Shown: piece by piece, positions 1 to 6,547 of the stretch | Numbering within the stretch: position 1 is the stretch's first letter | Layout of the letters: the number at the start of each line of letters is the position of its first letter | Source: Clostridia bacterium | GTDB lineage: Bacteria > Bacillota > Clostridia > Oscillospirales > CAG-272 | Length of the DNA: 13,878 bases | Direction: 5' to 3' | Assembly (NCBI GenBank): GCA_900753295.1 | Contig: CAADYQ010000050.1 | Coordinates: forward strand, 1 to 13,878 | Notes under the pieces: model-generated | Databases searched by the model: none | What the model saw: only the letters and a program-made list of their open reading frames with translations | What the model was told of the DNA's origin: nothing | Made by a program: the position numbers and the translations under genes

Positions 1-1422
1 CTCATCACATATGGTATCATGTATCTCCGCAGGAGGCTCCGGAACAGGCTCCGCCTCTGTATCGTCGGCAAACGCCTCGATAAGGCGGTCGGTCGTCTGC
101 CATGACTCGGACTCGATCCTTGACGCATTTTCAAATGAAAGCGTGTTGTTTTCCGGCAGCGGGTCGTACAGCTTTTCATACTCGGGCGTCGGTTCGGGCT
201 TTCGCGCCGCCGCGCGGCGCGCGGACGGCGGAAATTCGGATGCAAAATAGCTGTCCACAGCCGCGCGCGCCTCGGTCGGCAAGGGACCGAAGGAGAGCCG
301 CGACTTTATGCCGAGCACAGCCCGCAGGCGGTTTTCGGTATATTTCAGTATATCCGTGACCATAAAACGTGTCTCGTGCGAACGTGAAAAGGAGCAATAG
401 TCCACATATATCCGTTTTTTTGCCCGCGGTGAGCAAAGCGCACCGACGTATGCATCCCGTACGGCGCGCGTGTCACGCATGCCGGGCATGAACTTGCCGT
501 CCCTGTCGGTTATATCGCGGCATGCCCGAAGCGCCGCCGATGCCGCCGCCGTCATATGCTTGGCGTAAAACGGAGCCGCCTCCCCCGATGCATATCTGCT
601 TTTGTGCCAATCGTAGTTGGAGCAGTAGGTGAGCAGCGCCTCCTCCGCGCCTCCGTGCGTATCGATATAGAACTCACGCAGCGTCGCCGTACCGAGGTAA
701 GCCGCGGCGGGAATACCGCCGAGCCTTTCATGTATATCAAGCCGGTTGATAAGACAGAGATCGCACACCCATTCGGAAAGCTGAACGTCAAGGCGCGGGT
801 ATTCCTCGCGGTATGCCGCCCAGATAAAGCAGAGCCGGTCAAGCGCCGCGCCCGCGCCGGGCGTTCCGGAATAAAGATTTATAAGCTCGTATATATACAA
901 AAGAACATAGCTGTAATCCGCCTGCGGCGCATTGCCGCGGCGCACCTCTTCGCGCCACCAGAGGTAAAAGGCAAGCTGCGAGCGGTCGAGCTGCGAATAT
1001 TGCGGCATATATGAGAAAAACGGGACGCGCGGGCATTCCGCCGCGCTCTGATGCTCAAGCTGTGCGGCGCTGTGCAGAAACTGCTCGTAATATGAATACC
1101 CGGTGTGCCAGCGCATAATGCACACGCGGTGGATGAGCGTTCCCTCCGGCTCGTACTCAAGCTCCGGCTTTTCACCGGCGATACCGTCCCGCATCTCGGC
1201 AAAGACCTTGCCCGGCGCGGCAGGGATCGTTCCGCGCGGCGGGATCCTCACCGTTCCCGCATTCGTTGCGGCGGCATCCGAAGCGTCCCCGATCTCGACC
1301 GCCTCTGTGTGCGAGCGCGGCGCGGGCGTTCCGCGGCGGCGTGTACGCGGCATAAGACCGTCTACGTCCCAAAAGCTGTCCGCCTCGTCGCGGCGCGAGT
1401 TTTTTTCTTCCTCAGCGCTCAT
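1..1422 (-). CDS. TerB N-terminal domain protein (3' part off the left edge)
   Basis: The frame stays open from the start to base 1, giving 474 residues with no stop, so the C-terminus lies outside the window. After an acidic, Arg/Pro-rich, probably disordered N-terminus (about residues 1-90) comes a region resembling the TerB-N domain (about 95-310). The clearest stretch, about residues 134-183, contains PFFSYMPQYSQLD, AFYLWWREEVRRGN and YSYVLLYIYELINL, a signature I know from Clostridia TerB-N/TerB-C proteins. The tail (about 400-474) is charged and low in complexity. A TerB-C domain would be expected beyond the edge but cannot be seen. Two ATG codons are adjacent (1425 and 1422). The ribosome site GGGGAGG at 1430-1436 is 4 nt from the first and 7 nt from the second, so I chose the second. 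There is no signal peptide, so a cytoplasmic protein is likely. The family is linked loosely to tellurite/stress modules and the molecular role is unknown. It is transcribed from its own promoter just upstream. Confidence 0.8.
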   Translation of the reverse strand, partial: MSAEEEKNSRRDEADSFWDVDGLMPRTRRRGTPAPRSHTEAVEIGDASDAAATNAGTVRIPPRGTIPAAPGKVFAEMRDGIAGEKPELEYEPEGTLIHRVCIMRWHTGYSYYEQFLHSAAQLEHQSAAECPRVPFFSYMPQYSQLDRSQLAFYLWWREEVRRGNAPQADYSYVLLYIYELINLYSGTPGAGAALDRLCFIWAAYREEYPRLDVQLSEWVCDLCLINRLDIHERLGGIPAAAYLGTATLREFYIDTHGGAEEALLTYCSNYDWHKSRYASGEAAPFYAKHMTAAASAALRACRDITDRDGKFMPGMRDTRAVRDAYVGALCSPRAKKRIYVDYCSFSRSHETRFMVTDILKYTENRLRAVLGIKSRLSFGPLPTEARAAVDSYFASEFPPSARRAAARKPEPTPEYEKLYDPLPENNTLSFENASRIESESWQTTDRLIEAFADDTEAEPVPEPPAEIHDTICDE

Positions 1423-1511
1423 CATGCCGCCTCCCCGTATACGCCGAATTGATGCAATGCCGAAGCCGTCCTCGGCACTTTTCAAAGCGGCGCGAATTAT
1501 CTTAATATATT

Positions 1512-1540
1512 ATTTTACCATGCTTTTTTATATATGTCAA
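1512..1540 (-). promoter_or_regulatory. Sigma-A promoter of the TerB-N gene
   Basis: Read on the minus strand, the -35 is TTGACA (1540-1535), followed by a 17-bp spacer and the -10 TAAAAT (1517-1512). This is a near-consensus housekeeping promoter. Transcription should start near 1505, leaving a leader of about 80 nt that contains a small TGCCGA/TCGGCA hairpin. The promoter lies between the MATE terminator and the TerB-N start, so the two minus-strand genes look like separate units. Confidence 0.8.
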
Positions 1541-1552
1541 TGCCAAAAGCAG

Positions 1553-1597
1553 AAAAGGACTGCCGGAAAAGTTTTGAGTTTTCCGACACGTCCTTTT
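1553..1597 (-). terminator. Intrinsic terminator behind the MATE gene
   Basis: An outer stem AAAAGGAC (1553-1560) pairs with GTCCTTTT (1590-1597), and an inner stem CGGAAAA (1564-1570) pairs with TTTTCCG (1579-1585) around an 8-nt loop. The two stems are separated by a small internal loop. It starts 7 nt past the MATE stop codon and is followed on the minus strand by T-rich sequence. It could also work on the plus strand, but no plus-strand gene ends there. Confidence 0.8.
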
Positions 1598-1603
1598 TTC
1601 GAT

Positions 1604-3058
1604 TCAGTATTTCATTTTGATAATACACCTTACTGTCGGGATAGACAGTATGATGACCGCAGCCACCCATGCGCCGGGATCGCCGAAGCAGACCGCCGCA
1701 AACGCCGCAAGCGAGGCTGTGGAATCCACCGCGCCGCCGTTGACGACAGCGGGCAGAAAAGCGCAGATGAGCACGCGCGCGACCAGCTCGGCAAAGCCCG
1801 CCGCCAGCACGTAACCCGAGCGGCATATCCCCTGCGACGCACTGCGCGTAACAAAAAGCGCGCCAAGGATAAAATAAAGTATCATATCGACATAAATATA
1901 AGTGTTGCCGAATCTTATCGTCTCCGGCGTTACCTTATCGGCGCTCATGAATATATACTGGTACGCGCCGCCTATCGACAAGAGCAATCCCGCGGCAAGG
2001 CAGACAGCATATATGACGAGCATGATGACAAAGGTCTGGAGCGTACCGCGGCGTATGCGCTCGTACTCGCCCTTACCGTAATTCTGTGCGTTGAAGCCGA
2101 GGATCCCCGCACCAAGCCCGTTGTAAAACGCCATAAGGAAGTTTATCAGCTTGTTCGCGGCGCCGTATCCGTTCTGCGCGGGCGTTCCCGCGACCATTAT
2201 GCCGCCGGGAGTCAGATCGAATGCGACGACCGCGCCCTGCATCACGATGATACCAACCGCAAGCACCGAATATTGCAGACCGAGCGGTATTCCCTGCTTC
2301 ATATGTACGGCGACATCCCCACCGCCGATGTGCAGATCGTTGCGGTGTATGCGAAGCTCCGGATAGCGGATAAATGTATAAACAAAGCAAAAAATGACGC
2401 TGAGCAGTTGTGCCAGCACCGTTGCAAGCGCGGCGCCACCGGGTCCCATGCGGAAGGAAACGAGGAACCATATATCAAGTCCGACGTTGAGAGCCGTGGA
2501 TATCATCAGGAAAACGAGCGGAGTCACCGAATCTCCCAGCGCGCGAAGCACGCCGCAGATGAGATTATAGAACATCTGCGCCACGATACCCGCAAAAATT
2601 ATCACGCAGTAGATGTATGCCGCATCGTAGACCTCACGGTTTTCGGGCGTAACGTTGATGATACCGAGCAGCCACGGCAGCGCCGCTATCGACAGCACGG
2701 TAAGAAGCGCGGATATCCCCACCGAAAGATATATCTGCGTGACGAACGAGCGGCGCACTCCGCGGCTGTCGCCCGCGCCCTGGCACTTTGCGGTTATCAC
2801 GCTGAAGCCCGCGGTACAGCCGAAGGCAAACTGCAAAAAGAAGAATGTGAGCGGAAATGTATCGTTGACTCCCGCCACCTCGCCCGCCGTGAGCACCTGC
2901 CCGCATATCACGGCGTCGGTCAGCACATATATCTGCTGAAGGAAATAGGATATTATTATCGGCGCGGCATAGCGCAGTATCACCCGCCACGGCGTGCCCG
3001 AGGTCAGCTCCACGGGACGCGTGATGCCGCCCGACTTGTTTTTTGATAACGTTTTCAT
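1604..3058 (-). CDS. MATE family multidrug/cation antiporter
   Basis: This 484-residue integral membrane protein has the normal length and hydrophobic pattern of the MATE (NorM/DinF/MepA) family, about 12 membrane segments in two homologous halves. It would export cationic drugs or metabolites in exchange for Na+ or H+. After about 25 cytoplasmic residues, the first helix region (IISYFLQQIYVLTDAVICGQ) carries the family's typical N-terminal segment. Other typical features are the Gly-rich loop FAFGCTAGFSV and the helix end LICGVLRALGDSVTPL, which resembles the MATE hallmark of a G-x-x-R-A-x-G-D/N turn. The second half contains GIPLGLQYSVLAVGIIVMQ and GFNAQNYGKGEYERI, the latter matching the conserved NxGAxxYxR-like region. 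The ribosome site GGGGAG lies 9 nt before the ATG. The gene is monocistronic, with its own promoter and terminator. The substrate cannot be read from sequence. The similarity is to the general MATE family, not a specific subfamily I can name. Confidence 0.93.
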   Translation of the reverse strand: MKTLSKNKSGGITRPVELTSGTPWRVILRYAAPIIISYFLQQIYVLTDAVICGQVLTAGEVAGVNDTFPLTFFFLQFAFGCTAGFSVITAKCQGAGDSRGVRRSFVTQIYLSVGISALLTVLSIAALPWLLGIINVTPENREVYDAAYIYCVIIFAGIVAQMFYNLICGVLRALGDSVTPLVFLMISTALNVGLDIWFLVSFRMGPGGAALATVLAQLLSVIFCFVYTFIRYPELRIHRNDLHIGGGDVAVHMKQGIPLGLQYSVLAVGIIVMQGAVVAFDLTPGGIMVAGTPAQNGYGAANKLINFLMAFYNGLGAGILGFNAQNYGKGEYERIRRGTLQTFVIMLVIYAVCLAAGLLLSIGGAYQYIFMSADKVTPETIRFGNTYIYVDMILYFILGALFVTRSASQGICRSGYVLAAGFAELVARVLICAFLPAVVNGGAVDSTASLAAFAAVCFGDPGAWVAAVIILSIPTVRCIIKMKY

Positions 3059-3087
3059 CTGTTTTTTCTCCCCGGAAAAATCACCTT

Positions 3088-3116
3088 ATTATACATTTGC
3101 AAATGCAAAAAAACAA
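3088..3116 (-). promoter_or_regulatory. MATE promoter with a palindromic candidate operator in the spacer
   Basis: On the minus strand the -10 is a perfect TATAAT (3093-3088) and the -35 is TTGTTT (3116-3111), with a 17-bp spacer. The spacer holds a perfect 12-bp palindrome, CATTTGCAAATG (3094-3105), directly next to the -10. A repressor bound there would block RNA polymerase, which is the usual arrangement for TetR- or MarR-regulated efflux genes. No such regulator is encoded in the window. The leader would be only about 20 nt. Confidence 0.65.
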
Positions 3117-3261
3117 GTGGACAATTTGAAAAATCTTTTCCCGCAAAATATGCGCTTATATGTGAAAATCATATATGGAGCCGCCCACGGCGATTTATCA
3201 TGTTATTATTCAAATATTCTATTGCAAAATAAAAAATACGGGATTTTTTCTCATTTGGGTA

Positions 3262-3290
3262 TTGACACCATGTTATGGACATGATATAAT
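3262..3290 (+). promoter_or_regulatory. Perfect extended sigma-A promoter
   Basis: The -35 TTGACA (3262-3267) and -10 TATAAT (3285-3290) both match consensus, with a 17-bp spacer and an extended -10 TG at 3282-3283. The spacer contains an imperfect dyad (CCAT, 3 nt, ATGG, 3268-3278) that could be an operator. Transcription should begin around 3297. This is the only strong promoter I see upstream of the lectin-protease operon, but a terminator lies between them. Confidence 0.85.
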
Positions 3291-3296
3291 TCAATT

Positions 3297-3408
3297 GTAA
3301 GCATAGACCATATATTCGTACCGATACCCGCAGACGCTCACAAGCCCCCGGGAAAACAACGGCGCGCGGAGATTCGGAGGACCCGTATTTCCGCGCGCTT
3401 GTTTGTTT
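3297..3408 (+). ncRNA. Candidate small RNA or attenuating leader, about 110 nt
   Basis: The limits come from the strong promoter at 3262-3290 and the hairpin plus T-rich tail ending near 3408. The stretch has no ATG and no ribosome site, and it is GC rich between two AT-rich stretches. It contains a CCCGGG block at 3346-3351 just before the terminator stem. I could not match it to a riboswitch, T-box, 6S or SRP RNA by eye. Two readings fit: a free-standing small RNA, or a leader whose terminator is relieved to allow expression of the lectin-protease operon. Neither is shown by the sequence alone. Confidence 0.45.
3358..3408 (+). terminator. Intrinsic terminator or attenuator
   Basis: A perfect 9-bp stem GCGCGCGGA (3362-3370) pairs with TCCGCGCGC (3390-3398). 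The 19-nt loop can add a short CGG/CCG pairing. The outer bases AAC (3358-3360) and GTT (3401-3403) can extend the stem past a small bulge. A T-rich tail with interspersed G follows. The hairpin lies about 65 nt after the likely transcription start and before the next ribosome site. Confidence 0.75.
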
Positions 3409-3423
3409 AAATATTTATTTAAA
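3406..3423. repeat. 18-nt AT-only palindrome
   Basis: TTTAAATA (3406-3413) and TATTTAAA (3416-3423) form a perfect inverted repeat with a 2-nt centre. A second overlapping palindrome, TTATTTAAATAA, lies at 3415-3426. The repeat directly follows the terminator hairpin and precedes the ribosome site at 3440-3447. It could be a protein-binding site, part of the terminator tail, or simply AT-rich sequence. Confidence 0.5.
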
Positions 3424-3455
3424 TAAGATTACACAAACTAAGGAGGGATTGTCAA

Positions 3456-3602
3456 ATGAAATGTAGAATTCAAAATCCAATATCATGCCAACTCACCATG
3501 CCACTAATCTTGAGCAATAATGGAGCGTTTAAATCGCTCCACAATATTCGATTTCTCCAAACTAAACACATAGAGAGGAATATAAAATGGACAAGATTAT
3601 GA
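3456..3602 (+). CDS. Possible 48-residue leader ORF ahead of the lectin-protease
   Basis: A very strong ribosome site, AAGGAGGG (3440-3447), lies 8 nt before this ATG. The frame runs 48 codons and stops with TGA at 3600-3602. The stop overlaps the internal ATG of the next gene at 3599 (ATGA), and the ORF as a whole overlaps the next gene's chosen start (3587) by 16 nt. The product is basic, has no signal peptide or membrane segment, and resembles nothing I know. The overlap and the strong ribosome site suggest translational coupling or a leader peptide. It could also be a chance frame behind a relic ribosome site. Its base composition is AT rich like the gene that follows. Confidence 0.35.
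   Translation: MKCRIQNPISCQLTMPLILSNNGAFKSLHNIRFLQTKHIERNIKWTRL
3516..3548 (+). other. Hairpin upstream of the lectin-protease ribosome site
   Basis: TGGAGCG (3521-3527) pairs perfectly with CGCTCCA (3535-3541) around the loop TTTAAAT. AATA (3516-3519) and TATT (3545-3548) can extend the stem past a small internal loop. No T-run follows, so it is not a terminator. It ends about 25 nt before the GAGAGG ribosome site of the next gene and could influence its translation. Confidence 0.45.
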
Positions 3603-5563
3603 AGAAAATAATTACGTTAACATTAGCGCTGTCAATATTAATTTCAACGTTTTCATTTGCAATTTCAGCTCATGACAGAAGCATCTTACCAGTTGAAACA
3701 ACAAATCCATTACAATCGGACCCAGAACGTGTACCCGTTGATGATTACGTCAATCTTAACACAGTAAATTCGGTTCAAAGTGGATCAGTAATTTCCAATG
3801 GAGTCTATCGGTTTAAAAATGCATATAATAGTAAGTACATGGATACCAATTCAGGCGGGACCACTAGTGGAACCTCTCTTGTCCAGTGGGATTATTCACC
3901 TTACATAAACGGGGACATTAATGAGCCCAATCGCAATCAACTCTTTAAGATAACGTTTGTGCGCTCCTCCTCCGGCGAAGAATTTTATACTATTCGTCCA
4001 ATGACAAATTCCGGAATGGGAGTGGAAACCGCAATGTCGAGCAGTTCTGAAAGCAGTGCCACAATAGAAGCAATTTCCACAACAGACTCTTGGTCAAATT
4101 TGCTTTATAATCACATGTGGCGAATTTCAATCAGTAATGGCTATTATATCATTCAAAATGGCTATGCCGGGACTGCCAACTACTTATCATGCCCTGTTGA
4201 CTTTATAAATGGAGGTAACATACATACACAATCAGATTTAGGAATAAGCTCAAAATGGATTCTAGAAGAATACGATGGTGATGCCATTGAAGGCATTAAG
4301 GAACAAGAAACAACAGACAGATTAATTCCCGGAGAATATTGTGATTTCAAAGTATGCATGTACAGTAGCACCCCTGGACAAAACGGTCCTGTCACATATT
4401 CTGTAGTAAACTCTGATGGAACAACCACAAATAAAGCAACAATTAATTCCTCTTCGGGTTATCTCAGCGCAATAAATGTTGGAGACATCAGGGTTAGAGT
4501 CACTTACCCCAATGCTCCGTTTGTATGGCTTTATAACATCTCCATCGACCCATCAATTGTGGGCACTTATTTCTTTGAAAACTCCAAGTACACAACATAC
4601 TATATGCAAATCAACAAAAATGCAACCACATCAAGTAGTGGTGCGGCTTTAGAACTTCGCGAATTCAGTGGTTGGCCTACCCAAAAGTGGGAGCTGGAAT
4701 ATATTGAAAAAGGATATTATAAAATAATTTCATCCACAAGTGGTATGGCCATTTCAGCACCAAGTTCGTTAAATTCAAGTCTAACACAAACATACTATAG
4801 TAATGCAGCCAATCAAAAATGGAGGGTTACATTTAACGGAGATGGCACATATAAATTTTCTCCTCTTTCGAATTTGACAAGTTACATCTCCGCCGGCGAT
4901 GCACTTTCTCCTATCGTCAATGGGCGCGACGTAGAACTTCGGGCAATTCGCTCCGACAGTAAAGATGAGTGGATTTTAACTCCATTAGATGATTATACCT
5001 TGATGTATATTGGAGAGCAAAATGGAGATCCTTTAATGCCAGACATTCTCAACAACGTGGATACTGCTTTAATCAATGCTGGCATGACAGGCAACTCATA
5101 TACATATCTAACCACAAATGATTTAATCCCCGACTTGCTATCTTCGACAATATTCTCCTGCATAACGCATGGAGAGATGAGTGCAATTGATACATCCGAT
5201 TCTCAACTTACTGTAGAAGACATTAATGAATTACCTTATGATGCTTTTCAAGATTTAGAATTAGTTGTTTTAGGCGCATGCTGGACTGGATTGGGCGGTT
5301 CTGGAGGAAACAATCTTGTTAATGCTATTAGCAATCACGGAGCGGGCACCACAATTGGTTTTACAGTTAGCGTCAGCGTGGAGCCAACTAATTTGTGGAT
5401 AGAAACATTTATGACCAAACTAGCTATAGGTTGTACAGTAGCTAGAGCAATGGATATAGCCGACGAAGAAGTTGAAATATCTTGTGAGACCGATTTTTTA
5501 GATACATACTCAACAACACAACGCTATATTGTAGGATCAAAATCAATTCGCCCATGCCGCTAA
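3587..5563 (+). CDS. Secreted ricin-type lectin protein with a C-terminal CHAT/caspase-like cysteine peptidase
   Basis: The product has 658 residues. Residues 1-28 are a signal peptide with a basic start, a hydrophobic core and likely cleavage after AISA. About 65-230 is a first ricin-type beta-trefoil-like module (GVYRFKNAYNSKYMD, HMWRISISNGYYII, SSKWILEEY). About 248-322 resembles a bacterial Ig-like (BIG2) module (ATINSSSGYLSAINVGD). About 325-467 is a second trefoil with Q-K-W repeats at 366-368 and 410-412. About 470-640 matches the CHAT/caspase-like clan CD pattern: ITHGEM with His528, LTVEDINELP, then VVLGACWTGLGG with Cys565, then GAGTTIGF and an alpha-helical end. His528 and Cys565 would be the catalytic dyad. 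It is therefore probably an exported protease aimed at a glycosylated or polysaccharide-bound target. The start at 3587 has GAGAGG 8 nt upstream; an alternative ATG lies at 3599. The gene is AT rich (hand count 17 of 60 G+C at 3601-3660) unlike its neighbours, which suggests transfer. The target and the exact peptidase family (CHAT versus C25 or another clan CD family) are uncertain. Confidence 0.75.
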   Translation: MDKIMKKIITLTLALSILISTFSFAISAHDRSILPVETTNPLQSDPERVPVDDYVNLNTVNSVQSGSVISNGVYRFKNAYNSKYMDTNSGGTTSGTSLVQWDYSPYINGDINEPNRNQLFKITFVRSSSGEEFYTIRPMTNSGMGVETAMSSSSESSATIEAISTTDSWSNLLYNHMWRISISNGYYIIQNGYAGTANYLSCPVDFINGGNIHTQSDLGISSKWILEEYDGDAIEGIKEQETTDRLIPGEYCDFKVCMYSSTPGQNGPVTYSVVNSDGTTTNKATINSSSGYLSAINVGDIRVRVTYPNAPFVWLYNISIDPSIVGTYFFENSKYTTYYMQINKNATTSSSGAALELREFSGWPTQKWELEYIEKGYYKIISSTSGMAISAPSSLNSSLTQTYYSNAANQKWRVTFNGDGTYKFSPLSNLTSYISAGDALSPIVNGRDVELRAIRSDSKDEWILTPLDDYTLMYIGEQNGDPLMPDILNNVDTALINAGMTGNSYTYLTTNDLIPDLLSSTIFSCITHGEMSAIDTSDSQLTVEDINELPYDAFQDLELVVLGACWTGLGGSGGNNLVNAISNHGAGTTIGFTVSVSVEPTNLWIETFMTKLAIGCTVARAMDIADEEVEISCETDFLDTYSTTQRYIVGSKSIRPCR

Positions 5564-5586
5564 CAGGCAGAAAGGATACTAGAACA

Positions 5587-6450
5587 ATGAAAAAAAACTT
5601 TTTCTGTATATTAATCTGTGTATTTGTGCTTGCATCCACTTGTTCGTGCCACACACAAACCGACTCACTCTCGGCGGAGCTAAATCAGATATATGAGGTT
5701 ATTTCTCCTTCATATTCGCATCTTGGAGTACAATTTGATCATAGCAATATAATATCCAGCGAAAAAACATATACAATTGATGCAAGCGCTACGCGCGAGG
5801 TGCAAAAGGTCATATGCGGCAGCGAGCTTACATTTGAATACGAAAAAACGGTCACATCCGGCGTATCGCGCAAATCGTCTCTGATATACACCGTGAACGG
5901 GGACAAGGAAAAGAAGCTATATATCACCTCCGAAGGCAAGCTGAGCAAGATAGCCTTTGATTTTGCCGTGATCGACATGCCGGAGGACGGGGACACCGAA
6001 AAGATACGTACGCTCGTTGAGGAGAAAATACACGACCTGATCGATGTTTCCGCATACGCCAACACCGAGATCGATACGAGCGATAGCGGCTTCGGACTTT
6101 CATACTTCAACTCCGTAGGCGGGTGCGTGACCGACTGGATGCGTGTATATGTTAACAAGTACGGAGAATTGGCGGTGCTCACGGTAGGGGGAGTCTCGAT
6201 CGACCTTGACGACTTCACGATAGACGAGGTAAAAGTCGAGCGGCTCATAAACGCCAAATGCTCCGCAGTCTACAACACCGACAACACGGAATATGTCTCG
6301 TACACCGAAACGCCGCGACGCGGAATCGTCGTGCGCGACGGCGTTACATATGTCGGTTTTGCGGTGTATGCAACATACCGTATGGATGGCAGAGAGCTTT
6401 CCGATTTTACAATAAGGATAATGATCCCTCTCGACATGGTGAAGGCGTGA
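5587..6450 (+). CDS. Probable lipoprotein of unknown function
   Basis: The start chosen is the ATG at 5587, which begins MKKNFFCILI and has AAAGGA about 10 nt upstream. A longer frame begins at 5554 inside the previous gene but would put 11 polar residues before the signal sequence. The product has 287 residues: a lysine pair, a hydrophobic core, and a cysteine cluster (Cys19, Cys21) that may serve as an imperfect lipobox. The mature part is mixed alpha/beta with many short beta-like strands, no membrane segment and no motif I recognise. It lies 23 nt behind the lectin-protease gene and is followed by a strong terminator, so the two form an operon. It could be a membrane-anchored partner, inhibitor or processing factor; that is inference. 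The first part of the gene (to about 5760) is AT rich like the upstream gene and the rest is GC rich like the chromosome. The alternative is a non-lipidated secreted protein. Confidence 0.8.
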   Translation: MKKNFFCILICVFVLASTCSCHTQTDSLSAELNQIYEVISPSYSHLGVQFDHSNIISSEKTYTIDASATREVQKVICGSELTFEYEKTVTSGVSRKSSLIYTVNGDKEKKLYITSEGKLSKIAFDFAVIDMPEDGDTEKIRTLVEEKIHDLIDVSAYANTEIDTSDSGFGLSYFNSVGGCVTDWMRVYVNKYGELAVLTVGGVSIDLDDFTIDEVKVERLINAKCSAVYNTDNTEYVSYTETPRRGIVVRDGVTYVGFAVYATYRMDGRELSDFTIRIMIPLDMVKA

Positions 6451-6475
6451 GCGCACGCCGCGGATCGATCCATGC

Positions 6476-6510
6476 GGGGCTGTCGCGCACACGCGCGGCA
6501 GCCCCTTTTT
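6476..6510 (+). terminator. Strong intrinsic terminator of the lectin-protease/lipoprotein operon
   Basis: GGGGCTGTCGCGC (6476-6488) pairs with GCGCGGCAGCCCC (6493-6505) through 13 base pairs, one of them G-U, around the loop ACAC. TTTTT follows directly. It lies about 25 nt after the lipoprotein stop codon. Confidence 0.95.
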
Positions 6511-6547
6511 CAAATTATTATTTTTTTATTAAACCCGCACAAAGGTA

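Larger units (their letters stand above)
3117..3455. other. Intergenic region between the divergent MATE and lectin-protease units
   Basis: No convincing protein gene lies here. The left part (3117-3260) is AT rich and holds nothing I can identify. The right part holds the + promoter (3262-3290), a GC-rich untranslated stretch ending in a terminator hairpin, and an AT-only palindrome, each listed separately. Short plus-strand frames, for example one starting near 3174, lack a ribosome site. Confidence 0.7.
3400..5760. other. AT-rich segment of foreign-looking composition
   Basis: From just after the terminator hairpin (about 3400) to about 5760, inside the lipoprotein gene, the sequence is clearly more AT rich and uses different codons (for example many TTA, AAT and ACA) than the genes on either side. 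Sample hand counts are 17 of 60 G+C at 3601-3660 against 39 of 60 at 7321-7380. No integrase, transposase, or flanking direct or inverted repeat is visible. The boundaries are approximate and acquisition is an inference. Confidence 0.55.

Noticed and set aside
1103..3046. Long 647-codon plus-strand open frame across the TerB-N and MATE genes
   Set aside because: It lies antisense to two well-supported genes, crosses their intergenic promoter and terminator, has no ribosome site, and its translation is a compositional mix without motifs. It is a by-product of the GC-rich codon pattern on the other strand.
2994..3284. 96-codon plus-strand frame at the MATE 5' end
   Set aside because: It is antisense to the MATE start and runs through its promoter and the -35 of the next promoter, with no ribosome site or recognisable motif.
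3297..3408. Known riboswitch or T-box in the GC-rich leader
   Set aside because: I looked for T-box, guanidine, ZTP, cyclic-di-GMP, fluoride and purine riboswitch signatures and saw none, so the entry is left as an unnamed candidate RNA.
5554..5586. Earlier start for the lipoprotein, overlapping the lectin-protease stop
   Set aside because: It would add 11 polar residues before the signal sequence, and no ribosome site fits. The ATG at 5587 gives a standard lysine-pair signal peptide.
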